A stretch of 64,000 nucleotides of DNA from Galbula dea. Lineage: Eukaryota; Chordata; Aves; Piciformes; Galbulidae. The position numbers were made by a program, and so were the translations under genes. The notes beneath the pieces are model-generated. The model searched no databases. It was not told where the DNA came from and saw only the letters and a program-made list of their open reading frames with translations. Below are positions 54,067 through 64,000 of this stretch, one piece after another. Position 1 is the stretch's first letter. Each line of letters begins with the position of its first letter. The DNA lies in assembly GCA_013399015.1 (NCBI GenBank), contig VWZX01007017.1, forward strand, positions 1-64,000. Reading direction: 5' to 3'.

Positions 54067-56625
54067 AAGCAATCCTGAAAACCCCAAATGCTGAGTCTTC
54101 TTCAGTGTCCCTGGACAGTCACCATGGAAAGACAAAGCTCTAGTCTGAGGTACCCTTTGGTTTCTCTCCACAGCCTGGCCACACTTCCCTGCCAGATGAA
54201 GGAGATGGAGACCACAGGACACCACACCTTCTCCCTCCACCCTGATGGTGGGTCAGAGCTTGCCTATGGCTGGTAGCTCACCTGGTCACCACAAAGGCTG
54301 TTGACACCTTTGGGAAAGGTCAGCCCAGCCTCATGCCAGAAGGTCTGTAAGAAGTGACCATGGTGATGCAGCTCTGAGTACTGTGTCCCCAAGTCCCATC
54401 CAGGAGAAGCCTTTTTTTTGAGCCTTGGAGCTGGGTGTGGGGATCTGAGGGGCTTGTGGCACTGCAGGTGGAGGAGGCATCCAGCTCAGGACAGGCAGGA
54501 CTTTGAAATCAGCAAGGAGGTGGTGCCAACCTGCTATTTGTCCTCTCCTGAGCACCCAAAGAAGAATAAGAGCATCCCCAGAGGTAGAACCAGCGAGGAC
54601 ATCTAAGGCAACTAGGCCACCCTGGCCTGAAATAGCCCATGGGGCAGGATTAGCATCCCAAGGGCTAAGAAATCTCCCTGAAAAACTCACTATTTCCCTT
54701 TTTTTCTCATAGCCAGCCTAAAGGAGTGTCCCTCACCACCCTTCCTGACTCCCTGTCCTACACTGGACTGGAAGCAAGGCTCTGTCACTCCTTGGGCTCA
54801 TGGTTGTTCCTGGAGTTCCCCACAGGCCATGAGCCACTTCCATGTTCATGTTGTCACTGTGGAGTTGTCCATGCAAGCAGGGCTGCCAGCATCTGACAGC
54901 TATAAATAGCCCAGAGCTTGCAGGAGGCAGGAAAGCACCTCTGAACTCCCTTGAAATCTGCTGGAAGTTGAGAGCTGCAGAGGGACAAACCATAAATATG
55001 AGGCTAAAAATGTATCTGAGCTCTGTCTGCCAGGTGAGGTGGGTGGAGGAAGTTGGAGGAACCATCAGCTAGTGGTTAGGGTGGGCAAGTGGCCATTGGG
55101 ACTGACCAGCCCCATTGCAAGCTCAAATGGTGACATGCTTGATGAGCAGGAGAAGGTTTGATTTGAGACCAAGAGGTAGGAGCAGAAGGGACCCCACTGT
55201 GCTCCATGGTGGGATCCTCCAGCTGAGTCAGGCCCAAGGCTGCACCCTGACTCCCTCATTTCATTTTCAACCCCCAGCTGGGGGTTGGCTGCAGCTCAAA
55301 GCTCACCTTCAACATCTCCACTTCCAGCAAGGAGGTGCCTTGAAGAAACCACCAAGTCACTTTCTGGGACTCGTTTCTGCCCGAACTATCCAAACCTTCA
55401 TGCTGCTGTCTCTCACCTTCCTCCCCATCAACCCACCCTCCTCCTTCTCCTGCTGCTCCTCCTCCTCCTCCTCTTGTCTCCCTGGAAACCAGAGGCCAGG
55501 ATGCCTTGGCCCCGGGTGACAGCCTAACAACAAAGAGGTCTTTCAGAGCCCTGCTGGGGTGGGGTGGTCCCCATCACCCCTTCCTCTCTACTCACCCTGC
55601 ACAATGAGGGGTGGACAGTGTTGGAGGTGGCCTCAAGCCCTTAGTGGGTCCTGGCTTCTTCCCCCCCTTTGACGTTTGGCAGGTCCTGGGACAGGGTTCA
55701 GGGGCTCCTCTCAGCAATGGGGTGAAGGTGAGTTAAGGAGGGGGCAAGGGCTCATTCTTGTCACTGTTGCAGGGTGGAGACCGGGTCAGGCATCCTCAAA
55801 ACCTCTCACACACCCTGGTGGGTCCCCAAGTGTCATTCAGCCTGAAGGAAGTTGTCCATCAAAGCTGGGGGGTGGGGAGTTGGACTGTGGGAATACCTAC
55901 AGGGAGTTTGCAGGCCAGGAGATAGGAGCTGAGCAGAGCAAAGCAAACTGCTGCTCCTGCTGCTGTTCCCTTTTCCTCCTCCTCCCATAAACAGGCTGCA
56001 CTTTCTCAGGACCATCAGAGCCAAGGAACTCTCTGGTGTAAGCCTGGAAACTATTTCCCTGCAGGAAGACTTAGCATTTGCTTGGGTAAAGCTTATTTCA
56101 GGGCAAAATCTGTCCTGCAGACGAAGATTTCTCCACCAGGTCTTCTTGCCTCAACCAGAAGTAAATCTCCCTCCAAGCCCCAGAGGCACAGCAAGGACCC
56201 ATCACCACCTCTACCCATCTCCTGCCCTGCCTCCAGCTCAGCTTCAGAGTCCTTCATGCACAGGCAGGAGAGTGAGTGCCTTTCCCTTTGGGTGGCTGTT
56301 TCTGAGAAGCTGGTGGCAGAGGAAGGAGCCACAGTGGCTGCAGGCAGGGAGTGCTCCTGGTTCCTTCCTGCCTTGCAGAGCTCTGCTTCCCTGCAGACAG
56401 CTCCAAGATCTTCTTGGCCCCTGACTCTTTCTTGCCTGTGGTGCCTAAAAATAGCTCCCTAGGGCAGGTCTGGGGAAGAGCTGCTGAGATGAAGTTCAGC
56501 CCTGGAAGAGAAATAAAGGAAAGAGGAAGGGGAAGAGGCAGTTGGTGTCCCCTGGACAAGCTGACCTGTGGTTGGTTGGGGCTTGGAGCTGCTGAGTGGG
56601 GCTGCTCCAGCATTTGGGGGCTAAT
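54067..56625. other. Intergenic, nothing recognised apart from a short repeat
   Basis: About 2.5 kb. Holds a (CTC)n tract at 55441-55475 and a MEF2-like CTATAAATAG at 54900-54909. No exon supported. Confidence 0.35.
55441..55475. repeat. Short (CTC)n repeat
   Basis: About 35 bp of CTC/TCC units. Confidence 0.85.
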
Positions 56626-57118
56626 TATAGAATCCTTTGAAGTGGAAAACATCTTTAAGGTGATGGAGTCCAACTGTTCCCCAGCACTGCCAGGTCACCA
56701 CTAAACCATGGCCCTCAGCACCACATCTCTATGGCTTGGAAAACCCTCCAGGGATGGTGACTCCACCACTGCCCTGGGCAGCCTGGGCCAGGCCTTGACA
56801 ACCCTTCTGGGGAAGAAATTGTTCCTCATGTCCAACCTAAACATGCCCTGGTGCAACTTGAGGCTGTTTCCCCTTGTCCTATCACTCTTATAGCCTCCTC
56901 TTCTCCAGGCTAACCAACCCCAGTTCCCTCAGCTGCTCCTCACAACACTTGTGCTCTAGACCCTTCCTCACCTTTCTTGCCCTTCTCTGGACACACTCCA
57001 GCACCTCAGTGTCCTTCTTGGAGTGAGGAGCCCAAACCTGAACCCAGGATTTGAGGTGTGGCCTCCCCAGTGCCCAGCCCAGGGGGATAATCCCTTCCCC
57101 AGTCCTACTGGCCACACT
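56626..57118 (-). mobile_element. CR1: CR1 LINE, about 490 bp with an internal deletion
   Basis: Complement of 3' UTR and ORF2 C-terminal region, with a direct join near 56890 (CTCTTATAGCCTCCTCTTC) that skips CR1 sequence present in the copies at 6600 and 63240. Confidence 0.9.
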
Positions 57119-57910
57119 CTCTTTCTGCTTACACCAGTTGCATGGTCAGAGGAAAGAAGGTGAAATAGCATCAGAGCTGCTCTGCTCTACACAGGTTGGC
57201 CCAAACAAGTCCATCTTCAGGCAAGCTACTGGTTCAGGGACCTGACATGTCCCATGTCCTTCTCCTCCACCTCCTGACACAGCTCCCATCTTTCTATAGC
57301 TGCTGTTTCCATCTGTGGGCTGTGTCTGGAGGCTTCTCACTCCCTCGCTTGCTCTTTTCCCTCTTGGCTGAGGGCAGGAGCTAGTCAGTGTCCTGGGAAA
57401 AGGAAAACTTGAAAGCAAAGTTGGACTCTTCATTGTCAGGAGGCTTTTTTGTTTTCTTTGATGTGTTTCCTCTGGGCCATTTCCTTTCCATTCCAACGTG
57501 GGTTAAAAATATGCTTCCGCTGACATCATCCTGCAGTCCCAGTTTGGACAAGATCTGGTGCTGGTCCCTGTGAACACCCCAAGGGCTTTGCATTCCTCCC
57601 ATGGCCATGAGAAACATGTCTGGAATGAGGAGCTGGAACAGCCTGAGGCAGCTGGTGGGGATGGGGAAGGACCAGCCAAGGAGATGGAACTGCTGGACTT
57701 CTGCTGGGGGTTGTTGCTGGGGGTGGTTGGTGCTGCTCTTTGCACAGGGAGGGGAATTTGGCCTCTTTGGATACCCAGCAGGTGATGGAAGCTCTTCTCC
57801 CATCCCAAGTAGTGGCTGTCACTGAGGAAGAGGGTGAGAGACCATGTGCTGCCCTGCTGCTGCTTGTGACTGTTGCCTGCTGTCTGCTGGAGGAAACCAG
57901 GGCTGCTGTG
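57119..57910. other. Intergenic, nothing recognised
   Basis: Open frames overlap on both strands but no domain or splice structure is convincing. Confidence 0.35.
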
Positions 57911-58005
57911 GATCATGGAATCATCTAGGCCAGAAAAGACCTCTAAGATCATCAAGTCCAGCCATTGACCCAGCACCCCCGTGACACTAACCCATCTACT
58001 CAGTC
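57911..58005 (-). mobile_element. CR1: Short CR1 LINE 3' end
   Basis: Complement of 3' UTR with tail GATCATGGAATCATC. Confidence 0.8.
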
Positions 58006-59784
58006 CTAGGCAGGTGCCATGGGAAAAGCAGATCCTGAGAAGCAACAGGCACACTTTGTCCTGTCTCTGTCCAAGCCCCATCAGCCATCAGCATAGGTCT
58101 CAGTGGGCTGGAACTGAGGGGTTTGCCCCACAACTGCTGGTGGGTTGGAGTGAAGAGGATACAGGCACTTCAGAGACAGCAAGCCCTGTGGAGCCAGCAC
58201 CTTGCTGTCCCACATGGACTCAGCCTAGGGCCTCCTTCCCATATTCCCAGCCTCGCAGGACTCCCCCTGCCCTTCCATGGTGTCTATGTTGCTCCTGAGA
58301 TCCCCTGACACCTTCTCCACCCATCTACCCTGTGTTGGTGGGACCTCCTCATGGAAAGGCTGGAGCTGTTGGCAGCAGGTTGGTGGCTCACAGGTAGCTG
58401 GAGGGATGAACACAAGGGTTGCTTCAAAACCCAAAATCTTTGCTACATCCCATGGGAGACAAGCTGGAGCTGTTCCCTTTCTGGAGCCCACTGGGGATGG
58501 GGATGAGGCTGAAGGGTGAGGCTGAAACATTTCTCCCTTGGATGCTGCACACATGCTGAGAGGTCCCAGGGATCCCAGAGGAAGGGTTATGGCCACTGCC
58601 CCCAGATATTTATACAGCTGCATGCTCTGTGCTGGGTGGTCCTGAACTTCCACAAAGTATTTGGTGTGTGGAGCAAAGGGTCCATGGAGCCATGGCTTAT
58701 GCTGAGGGCTTGGACAGGGAAAAAGGGAAGTAGATGGCCTGGTCTCTGATGGCTGAAGCTGCTGAGAAAGGATTCCTTCCCAAGCTCTCTCAGTTTTCCC
58801 ATCCCTGTGAAAACTTTGGGGAAGGGAGAGGCCAAATGGCTATTTGGGAGCTGCTCTCACTCCAAGAAGTCCGTTTTGTTGTGCCAGTAAGCTTCAGAGT
58901 GAGCTTCAGAAGGGAAAAGCTCTCCTCAGAAAAATGTGTCTGTGGGAAAAGGAGAAGTTTCAGTCACTTCCAAACAGGTTTTTAATGAGGAGAGATCTGG
59001 AAGAGAGGAGCAGCTCTATCATCTTCTAATGGTCTGCTTGTGAGGCTCTTGGCTGCCAGGAGTCACAGTAGATCCCTAGGAACAGCCACACTGAGCACAA
59101 TGTGCCATCTGCCAGCTCCACCTCTCCAGATGTACCACATCAGCTCACAAAGGGACACCTTGCCCTGTTTTATTTCCTTCTCCACATACCTCCTCCAAGA
59201 GACCACTTCATTGCTCACCTCCTCCATCCCTCCTCTACCTTTCCCAGGGGCAGATGTCAACCTCCCTCATCCCTCCCTGGCTGTTTTCTCCCTCTCAGCC
59301 TTTCCAGGTCTGGCTATTTCCTCCCTGCTGTGGTGTTTGCACCCAGGTACTCCCCCTGAGCTGTGGGGCAGCTCTTCCTCTGTCATCTCTGCTCCTGGAG
59401 AGTTATGAGGTCAGCAACATCCCAAAATACCAGGTGGTGGTGACTTACATGGTTCCCAAGAGGAGTTCTTCATTCCAGGTAGGATCTCAGTTGAAGTTTG
59501 AGGGCTCTTGGGAGTGAAGATCTGAGCCCGTGCCGCACTGTCAAATGTGTGGTCATCCCCAGGAACTTTGGAGAAAGCTTTGGATGGACCATGACACCTC
59601 TCCCAGCAGGAGAGGCTGAGGACAACCTGGTGGTTTCCATCCAGGAATGACAAATAAGGCAATTGCTCCATCTTGTGACGCGCCCTGCGAATGCAGCAGC
59701 GCCGTCGGGAACGGCAGCGGGAATCAACGGGGAGGCCGCTCCCACCTCAGCATCTCCACCGCCAGGTCCATCAGAGAGCTGAGG
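58006..59784. other. Intergenic; open plus-strand segments and a small CpG cluster
   Basis: About 1.8 kb. 59395-59478 and 59520-59650 are plus-strand open segments with splice-like borders (see findings). 59677-59770 is CpG-rich over about 90 bp. None can be assigned. Confidence 0.3.
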
Positions 59785-59989
59785 GTGGGGACACCCTGGC
59801 CCAGGTTGCTCGGAGAGGTGGGAGATGTCCCATCCCTGGAACCATTCCAGGGCAGGTTTTTTTGGGCTCTGAGCAACCTGATCTAGTTGGAGATGTCCCT
59901 GCTGACTGGGGTGGGGGTGGTGGCGGGGGTGGGGGTTGGACTAGATGAACTTTGAAGGTCCCTTCCCACCCAAACCATGATCGTATGAT
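59785..59989 (+). mobile_element. CR1: CR1 LINE 3' end with G/GGT-expanded 3' UTR
   Basis: Last ORF2 codons (LARLLGEVGDVPSLEPFQ-like), 3' UTR in which GGGGTGGGGGTGGTGG has expanded, then CCATGATCGTATGAT. Confidence 0.85.
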
Positions 59990-60462
59990 AAACTGAGGAT
60001 GTCCCACCACATGCAGCAGCATCTCCCTTTAAGGCTTCACCACCTCCTTCCTCCTGCCAGTGAGAAAGGATGACATAGAAGAGGCAATTATTGGGCATCC
60101 AACGGTCTCCAGGTTGGACCTGGGAATGATCTTGACCAACAACGAGCCCCCTCAGCTTTGCTTTAGGGCTGACCATTAATGGGAAAGAGAGGTGCCCGAG
60201 GGCTCCGTGGTAGCCCCCAGGGCAGCCTGGTGTGCTACAGATCAGTTAGTTCCCTCTCCAACCATAAACCCAGGAATTACAACCATTTATCGGAAAAGTC
60301 ACTGCCTGGTGATTGACAGCCCTTGGCTCTGGAGCTCCTCTGGTGGAGGAGTCCAGGGCTGAGGCACGGTGGGATGCTGCTCCCTCCACCTTGCCTCCTT
60401 CCTGGGGGATTTTACCTTGTTGATGTTCAGAGCAGCTCCCAAATTCTGCTACTCAGAGGAAG
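59990..60462. other. Intergenic, nothing recognised
   Basis: About 470 bp without repeat family or exon supported. Confidence 0.35.
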
Positions 60463-60546
60463 TTCAGAATCATTAAATCCTTCTGGTTGGAAGAGACCTT
60501 TCAGATCATCTACTCCAACCTTTCACCAGCACTGCCAGGTCACCAC
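60463..60546 (-). mobile_element. CR1: CR1 LINE 3' end, host of a nested CR1
   Basis: Complement of a CR1 3' UTR (CAGAATCATTAAATCCTTCTG), cut off at CAGGTCACCAC by the inverted copy that follows. Confidence 0.8.
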
Positions 60547-60734
60547 ATGGTGACACTGGCCCAGGTTGCCCAGAGAGGTGGGAGATGTCCCATCCCTGGA
60601 ACCATTCCAGGTCAGGTTGTTTGGGGCTCTGAGCAACCTGATCTAGTTGGGGATGCCCCTGGTGACTGCAGGGGGTTGGACTAGATGACCTTGAAAGGTC
60701 CCTTCCCACCCAAACCATTCCATGACTCTATGAT
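60547..60734 (+). mobile_element. CR1: CR1 LINE 3' end in opposite orientation
   Basis: Last ORF2 codons (LAQVAQRGGRCPIPG in another frame), 3' UTR and CCATTCCATGACTCTATGAT tail. Confidence 0.9.
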
Positions 60735-62944
60735 GTTAAGGTAAACAGCTTTACTGTCCTCCTCTCTCAGAGTCCAGGACTCTTGAGCTGCCACCCCTGA
60801 GGTCTCCTGGGTAACCTGACCCTGTTTTTTGGTGTTGTTTGGATAATTTGCCCACTGCAAGGACTCAATATCACCAGAACCTTTTGCTGAGGCATTTGGC
60901 AGTGTTTCTCCAGTCTGCAGCTGGGGACATCTGTCCTCAGCCCTGTCCCAAATTTCCTGTGGCAGGTCACCTATCCATGAGTCCTGAGCGCTTCGAATGT
61001 GACACATAAGCAATCATCCTACCTTTGGTGAGGCTACTCCATGCCTCAGGACAACTGGAGTGGTTGTAGCTCTTCCTTCTCCTCCTAGACCACTTTTTGG
61101 GGGGCTGAGGAGCACTGGTGGCCACGGAGTTAATTTGGACAGCCCAGAGAGGAGCAAACCAGGAGGTTCCAAAGGAGCTGTTGGCTCTTCAGGCATGTCC
61201 AGGGGCTTTTTATTTTTAAAGGAAAATACAAATAACACATTTTTCACCCAGGAATCATTGCTGCCTGTGGACTGAGTGCCAAAGCTGTCACCCAGCCCTG
61301 ATGGGCATCCCATGGGACAGGGTGATGGAGAGGCAGCAAAGCAGAAAGCCCAGCGATGTCACAGGGCGGTGGAGGGTGGCATGCCTCATGCATCACACTC
61401 TGGGATGTCACCTCTCTCATTGAGATAAATGGGGAGGTGGCCCCAGGAGAACTGAGGAGTCACTTCCATTTAGCAGCTTGTAGGAACCAGCCTGAGACAG
61501 CTCAGCAGGAGACAAATGGTGGTCACGGCTCAGCTCCTCCTGCAAAAGAGAACCTGTCCCATCCCATAACCTGGCTGGGCAGGCAGGGATGGGACTTGAG
61601 GTGTCCTCTCAGGCAGAGACGTGAGCCCAAGCACCCTTGTGGTGCTGTGCTGGAGGGGCAGAACCTGTGCTTGGGGACAATGCCACGAAGGGGAGGTCAC
61701 ACACGTGTGTGAGCTGTAACATACCAGGGCATCTTTGGAGAGGTTTGCTAAGGGCATGGCAAGTAGACGGTGTCCTGACTCTGCTCAGCTCCAGGAAGAA
61801 CTTCTCAACATGCCCTCTGAACACTTTATGGAGCTCTCAGGCTTCCTGATATGGCAAGTGTCTGAAATTTTAGTGCTTCAGCATAAAAATGAAGACAGAG
61901 CAGGGAAAGATGACAAGCAGGGTGAAAGGGTTCTCCAAAGGGATGACCATGGGGAGTGCTTCTCAGCAACAGGGGTGTGCAGGGAGGCAGAGAACACATC
62001 AAGGCATGAAGGGAAGACAACGAAGAAGAATGAGGCTTTTAATTAAAAACAAAATGCACAGGGAAATATCTTGACAAGGAGATGTGGCAGGTCATGGCAG
62101 ATTTCCTAGGGAAGGGCTGGAGATCCCATGGGAGCATTGGAAAGCAGATTAGAGAATAATGCTCTGGTCACTGTGAGGTGTCCAGCCACGGATGGGAGCA
62201 GGGATGAGGGAGGGAGCTTGGCCCCTTCCAGGCTCCATCACAACTGGTTGCTTCCAGCTGGGAGTGAGGTTTCTATTTGAGCAGTTTTATCACCATTTTT
62301 TGGTTGTGAAAGACCAAACTCTTTCATCTTTAGACTGAGCTCAAAGATTCTCCACTTCACAGAGAAACTCATGAACCTAAAAGCTGCCTGTCCCCTAAGG
62401 AGGTGGTTTCCTCAACATAAAGTAGAAAAAGTCCAGTCTGGTGGAGGATACCTTGGGAAAGGGAGATGTCACTTCTCCAGCCCCTGGGGAAGAGAACCAT
62501 CCAGATCCTGCCAAGGCATGGACCTGGGCTGTGTTTAAGTCCTGCATGTCTATGTGCCTCCTTTGATAGCACTAATTGGGCAGCGAGGCTGCAGGGAGAC
62601 CCCAGCGCTGTGGAAAAAGGATGAGATGAAATAAGAGAGCAGAATAAATCATGAGCCAATTCCCAGCATTTTCTTGGCTGAAGTGGAATAGATAATCATT
62701 CTGATGGCTGAATTAGCATAATTACTCTATTCACTGGCCCAGGCCAGGAGATGAAGTGAGGAGAAGAGGCTGCTCTTCCAGAGGGAGAGGTTTATGGAAG
62801 TGATTGAGGGAGTCGTGGGGCTCGGAGAGTCATGGTTGGTCATGGGGAGTCACGATGGATGTGTTGGACCTGAGCATCCTCTTTGCTCTGTGCAGTGAAT
62901 GATTCTTCAATAGAGCCACACAGGCAGGAGGTCCTGGCAATGTG
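60735..62944. other. Intergenic; AT-rich conserved-looking block
   Basis: About 2.2 kb with no repeat family or exon supported. The 62625-62755 block (AGATAATCATTC, GAATTAGCATAATTACTC) stands out as AT-rich and non-repetitive. Confidence 0.35.
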
Positions 62945-63525
62945 TCATAGAATCATAGAAACAGAATTGCTAAGGTAGGAGAGGACCTCTAAGATCATCA
63001 AGTCCAACCATCAATCCAACACCACCAAGCCACTAAACTGTGTCCCCAAGTGCCATGTCTACAAGTTGTTTCAATCCCTCCAGGGGTGGTGACTCCATCA
63101 CTGCCCTGGGCAGCCTGGGTCAATGCCTAACCACTCCTTCAGGGAAGAAATTATTCCTAATATCCAACCTAAAATTCCACTGGCACAATTTGAGGTTATT
63201 TCCTGTTTTCCTACTGCTAGTTGCATGGGAGAAGAGTCCAACCCCCACCTGGCTCCAACCTTCTTGCAGGGAGTTGTGGAGAGTGAGAAGGTCTCCCCTG
63301 AGCCTCCTCTTCTCCAGGCTAACCATCCCCAGTTCCCTCAGCTGCTCCTCACAACACTTGTGCTCTAGACCCTTCCCCACCTTCCTTGCCCTTCTCTGGA
63401 CACACTCCAGCACCTCAATGTCCTTCTTGGAGTGAGGAGCTCAAACCTGAACCCAGGATTTGAGGTGTGGCCTCCCCAGTGCCCAGCCCAGGAGGACAAT
63501 CCCTGCCCCACTTCTGCTGCTACAC
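62945..63525 (-). mobile_element. CR1: CR1 LINE, 580 bp with octamer tail
   Basis: Complement of tail (CATAGAATCATAGAAACAG), 3' UTR and ORF2 C-terminus including VQRRARKVGKGLEHKCCEEQ. The longest uninterrupted minus-strand copy in the right half. Confidence 0.92.
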
Positions 63526-64000
63526 TAATCCAAGCCAGCACTTCCACCTTTCATTGAAACCTTTCTGCTTCTTCTTTCCTGGCTCCACACCAGGACTACC
63601 TAAAGCAGTGAAGCTATAGCCAACCTGGGCCTCTTGACTCTACAGCCTTGGAGCCAAGCTATAGTCTTAGGGCTCAAAATGTCACTGCTGCATCTGCAGG
63701 TTCAGGACAACTCCTGAGGTGGTGGAAATTGGTCTATTCAACCCATGATGTCCTTTGCAGATCCTGAGCTCCTCCAGTCCTACCATAATGTTTGAAAAAA
63801 ATTCTCATCTTGCTTGAGGAAAAGAAAAATAAGAAATCTGATCAGCAAAGCAGAAGAGAATGTGAGTGAAGGCAGAGAAGAGCCTACAGCCACCCCCATT
63901 GTCCTACGAGGTGATCGATTGTAGAGCAACACTTGTAGCGTGTGTTAACATCCTTCAGAAGGAGGACAACCCTTGTTTACTTGTTTTGTTAACACTGGAA
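63526..64000. other. Window end, nothing recognised
   Basis: No repeat, exon or RNA gene supported; VAMP7, expected next by human synteny, is not visible. Confidence 0.4.

Noticed and set aside
57503..58081. 192-codon minus-strand ORF
   Set aside because: Part of it is a CR1 tail and the rest has no domain.
45270..64000. Search for VAMP7 coding exons, expected after SPRY3
   Set aside because: None of the longin or SNARE motifs appears in the open frames here.
1..64000. tRNA, rRNA, CRISPR, riboswitch, or bacterial-type operon signals
   Set aside because: None seen; spliced genes, CR1 LINEs and an LTR show this is animal nuclear DNA.

Overview
This is a vertebrate, almost certainly avian, genomic window. 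The two protein genes I can prove are TMLHE (minus strand, left third) and SPRY3 (plus strand, single coding exon near 38-39 kb). They are divergently arranged, as they are in human Xq28/PAR2, where VAMP7 follows SPRY3. The intergenic and intronic DNA carries more than 30 CR1 LINE fragments, many with the avian 3' tail built on ATTCTATG octamers, plus a solo LTR of the TGTCCTGGTTT... type. So many CR1 copies suggests a CR1-rich bird lineage (woodpeckers and relatives would fit), but the species cannot be fixed from sequence alone.

Layout. 1-2170: a plus-strand CR1 reverse-transcriptase fragment, abutting an inverted CR1 tail and interrupted by a 692-bp solo LTR flanked by GACAC duplications. 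About 3150-5576: probable TMLHE 3' UTR. 5577-14262: seven TMLHE coding exons that join, all phases matching, into a 421-codon protein with the full 2-oxoglutarate/Fe(II) triad (H242, D244, H389). Introns are packed with CR1. 14264-20200: long intron 1 leading to a CpG island with the probable promoter and non-coding exon 1. 21-38 kb: intergenic, with a 42-bp minisatellite, a (CCCAA)n array, a GA-rich microsatellite with an assembly gap, and a cluster of four unrelated minisatellites at 31.4-34.9 kb. 38214-39181: SPRY3 coding exon. 39182 to about 45270: probable long SPRY3 3' UTR ending in an AU-rich block and AATAAA. 45.3-64 kb: no gene I can prove; scattered CR1, short telomere-like repeats, AT-rich blocks resembling conserved non-coding elements and a few exon-like open stretches.

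Functionally the two genes are unrelated. TMLHE makes 3-hydroxy-trimethyllysine in mitochondria, the first step of carnitine synthesis. SPRY3 is a cysteine-rich feedback inhibitor of receptor tyrosine kinase signalling. They are neighbours by conserved synteny, not by pathway.

I did not find an obviously new system. The observations most worth checking are the strong sense-strand bias of CR1 copies inside TMLHE, the CR1 breakpoints pressed within about 10 bp of a TMLHE splice donor, the solo LTR inserted immediately after the RT catalytic codons of a CR1, a 56-bp TG...CA hairpin sharing that LTR's first bases, and a few unassigned exon-like open segments downstream of SPRY3.
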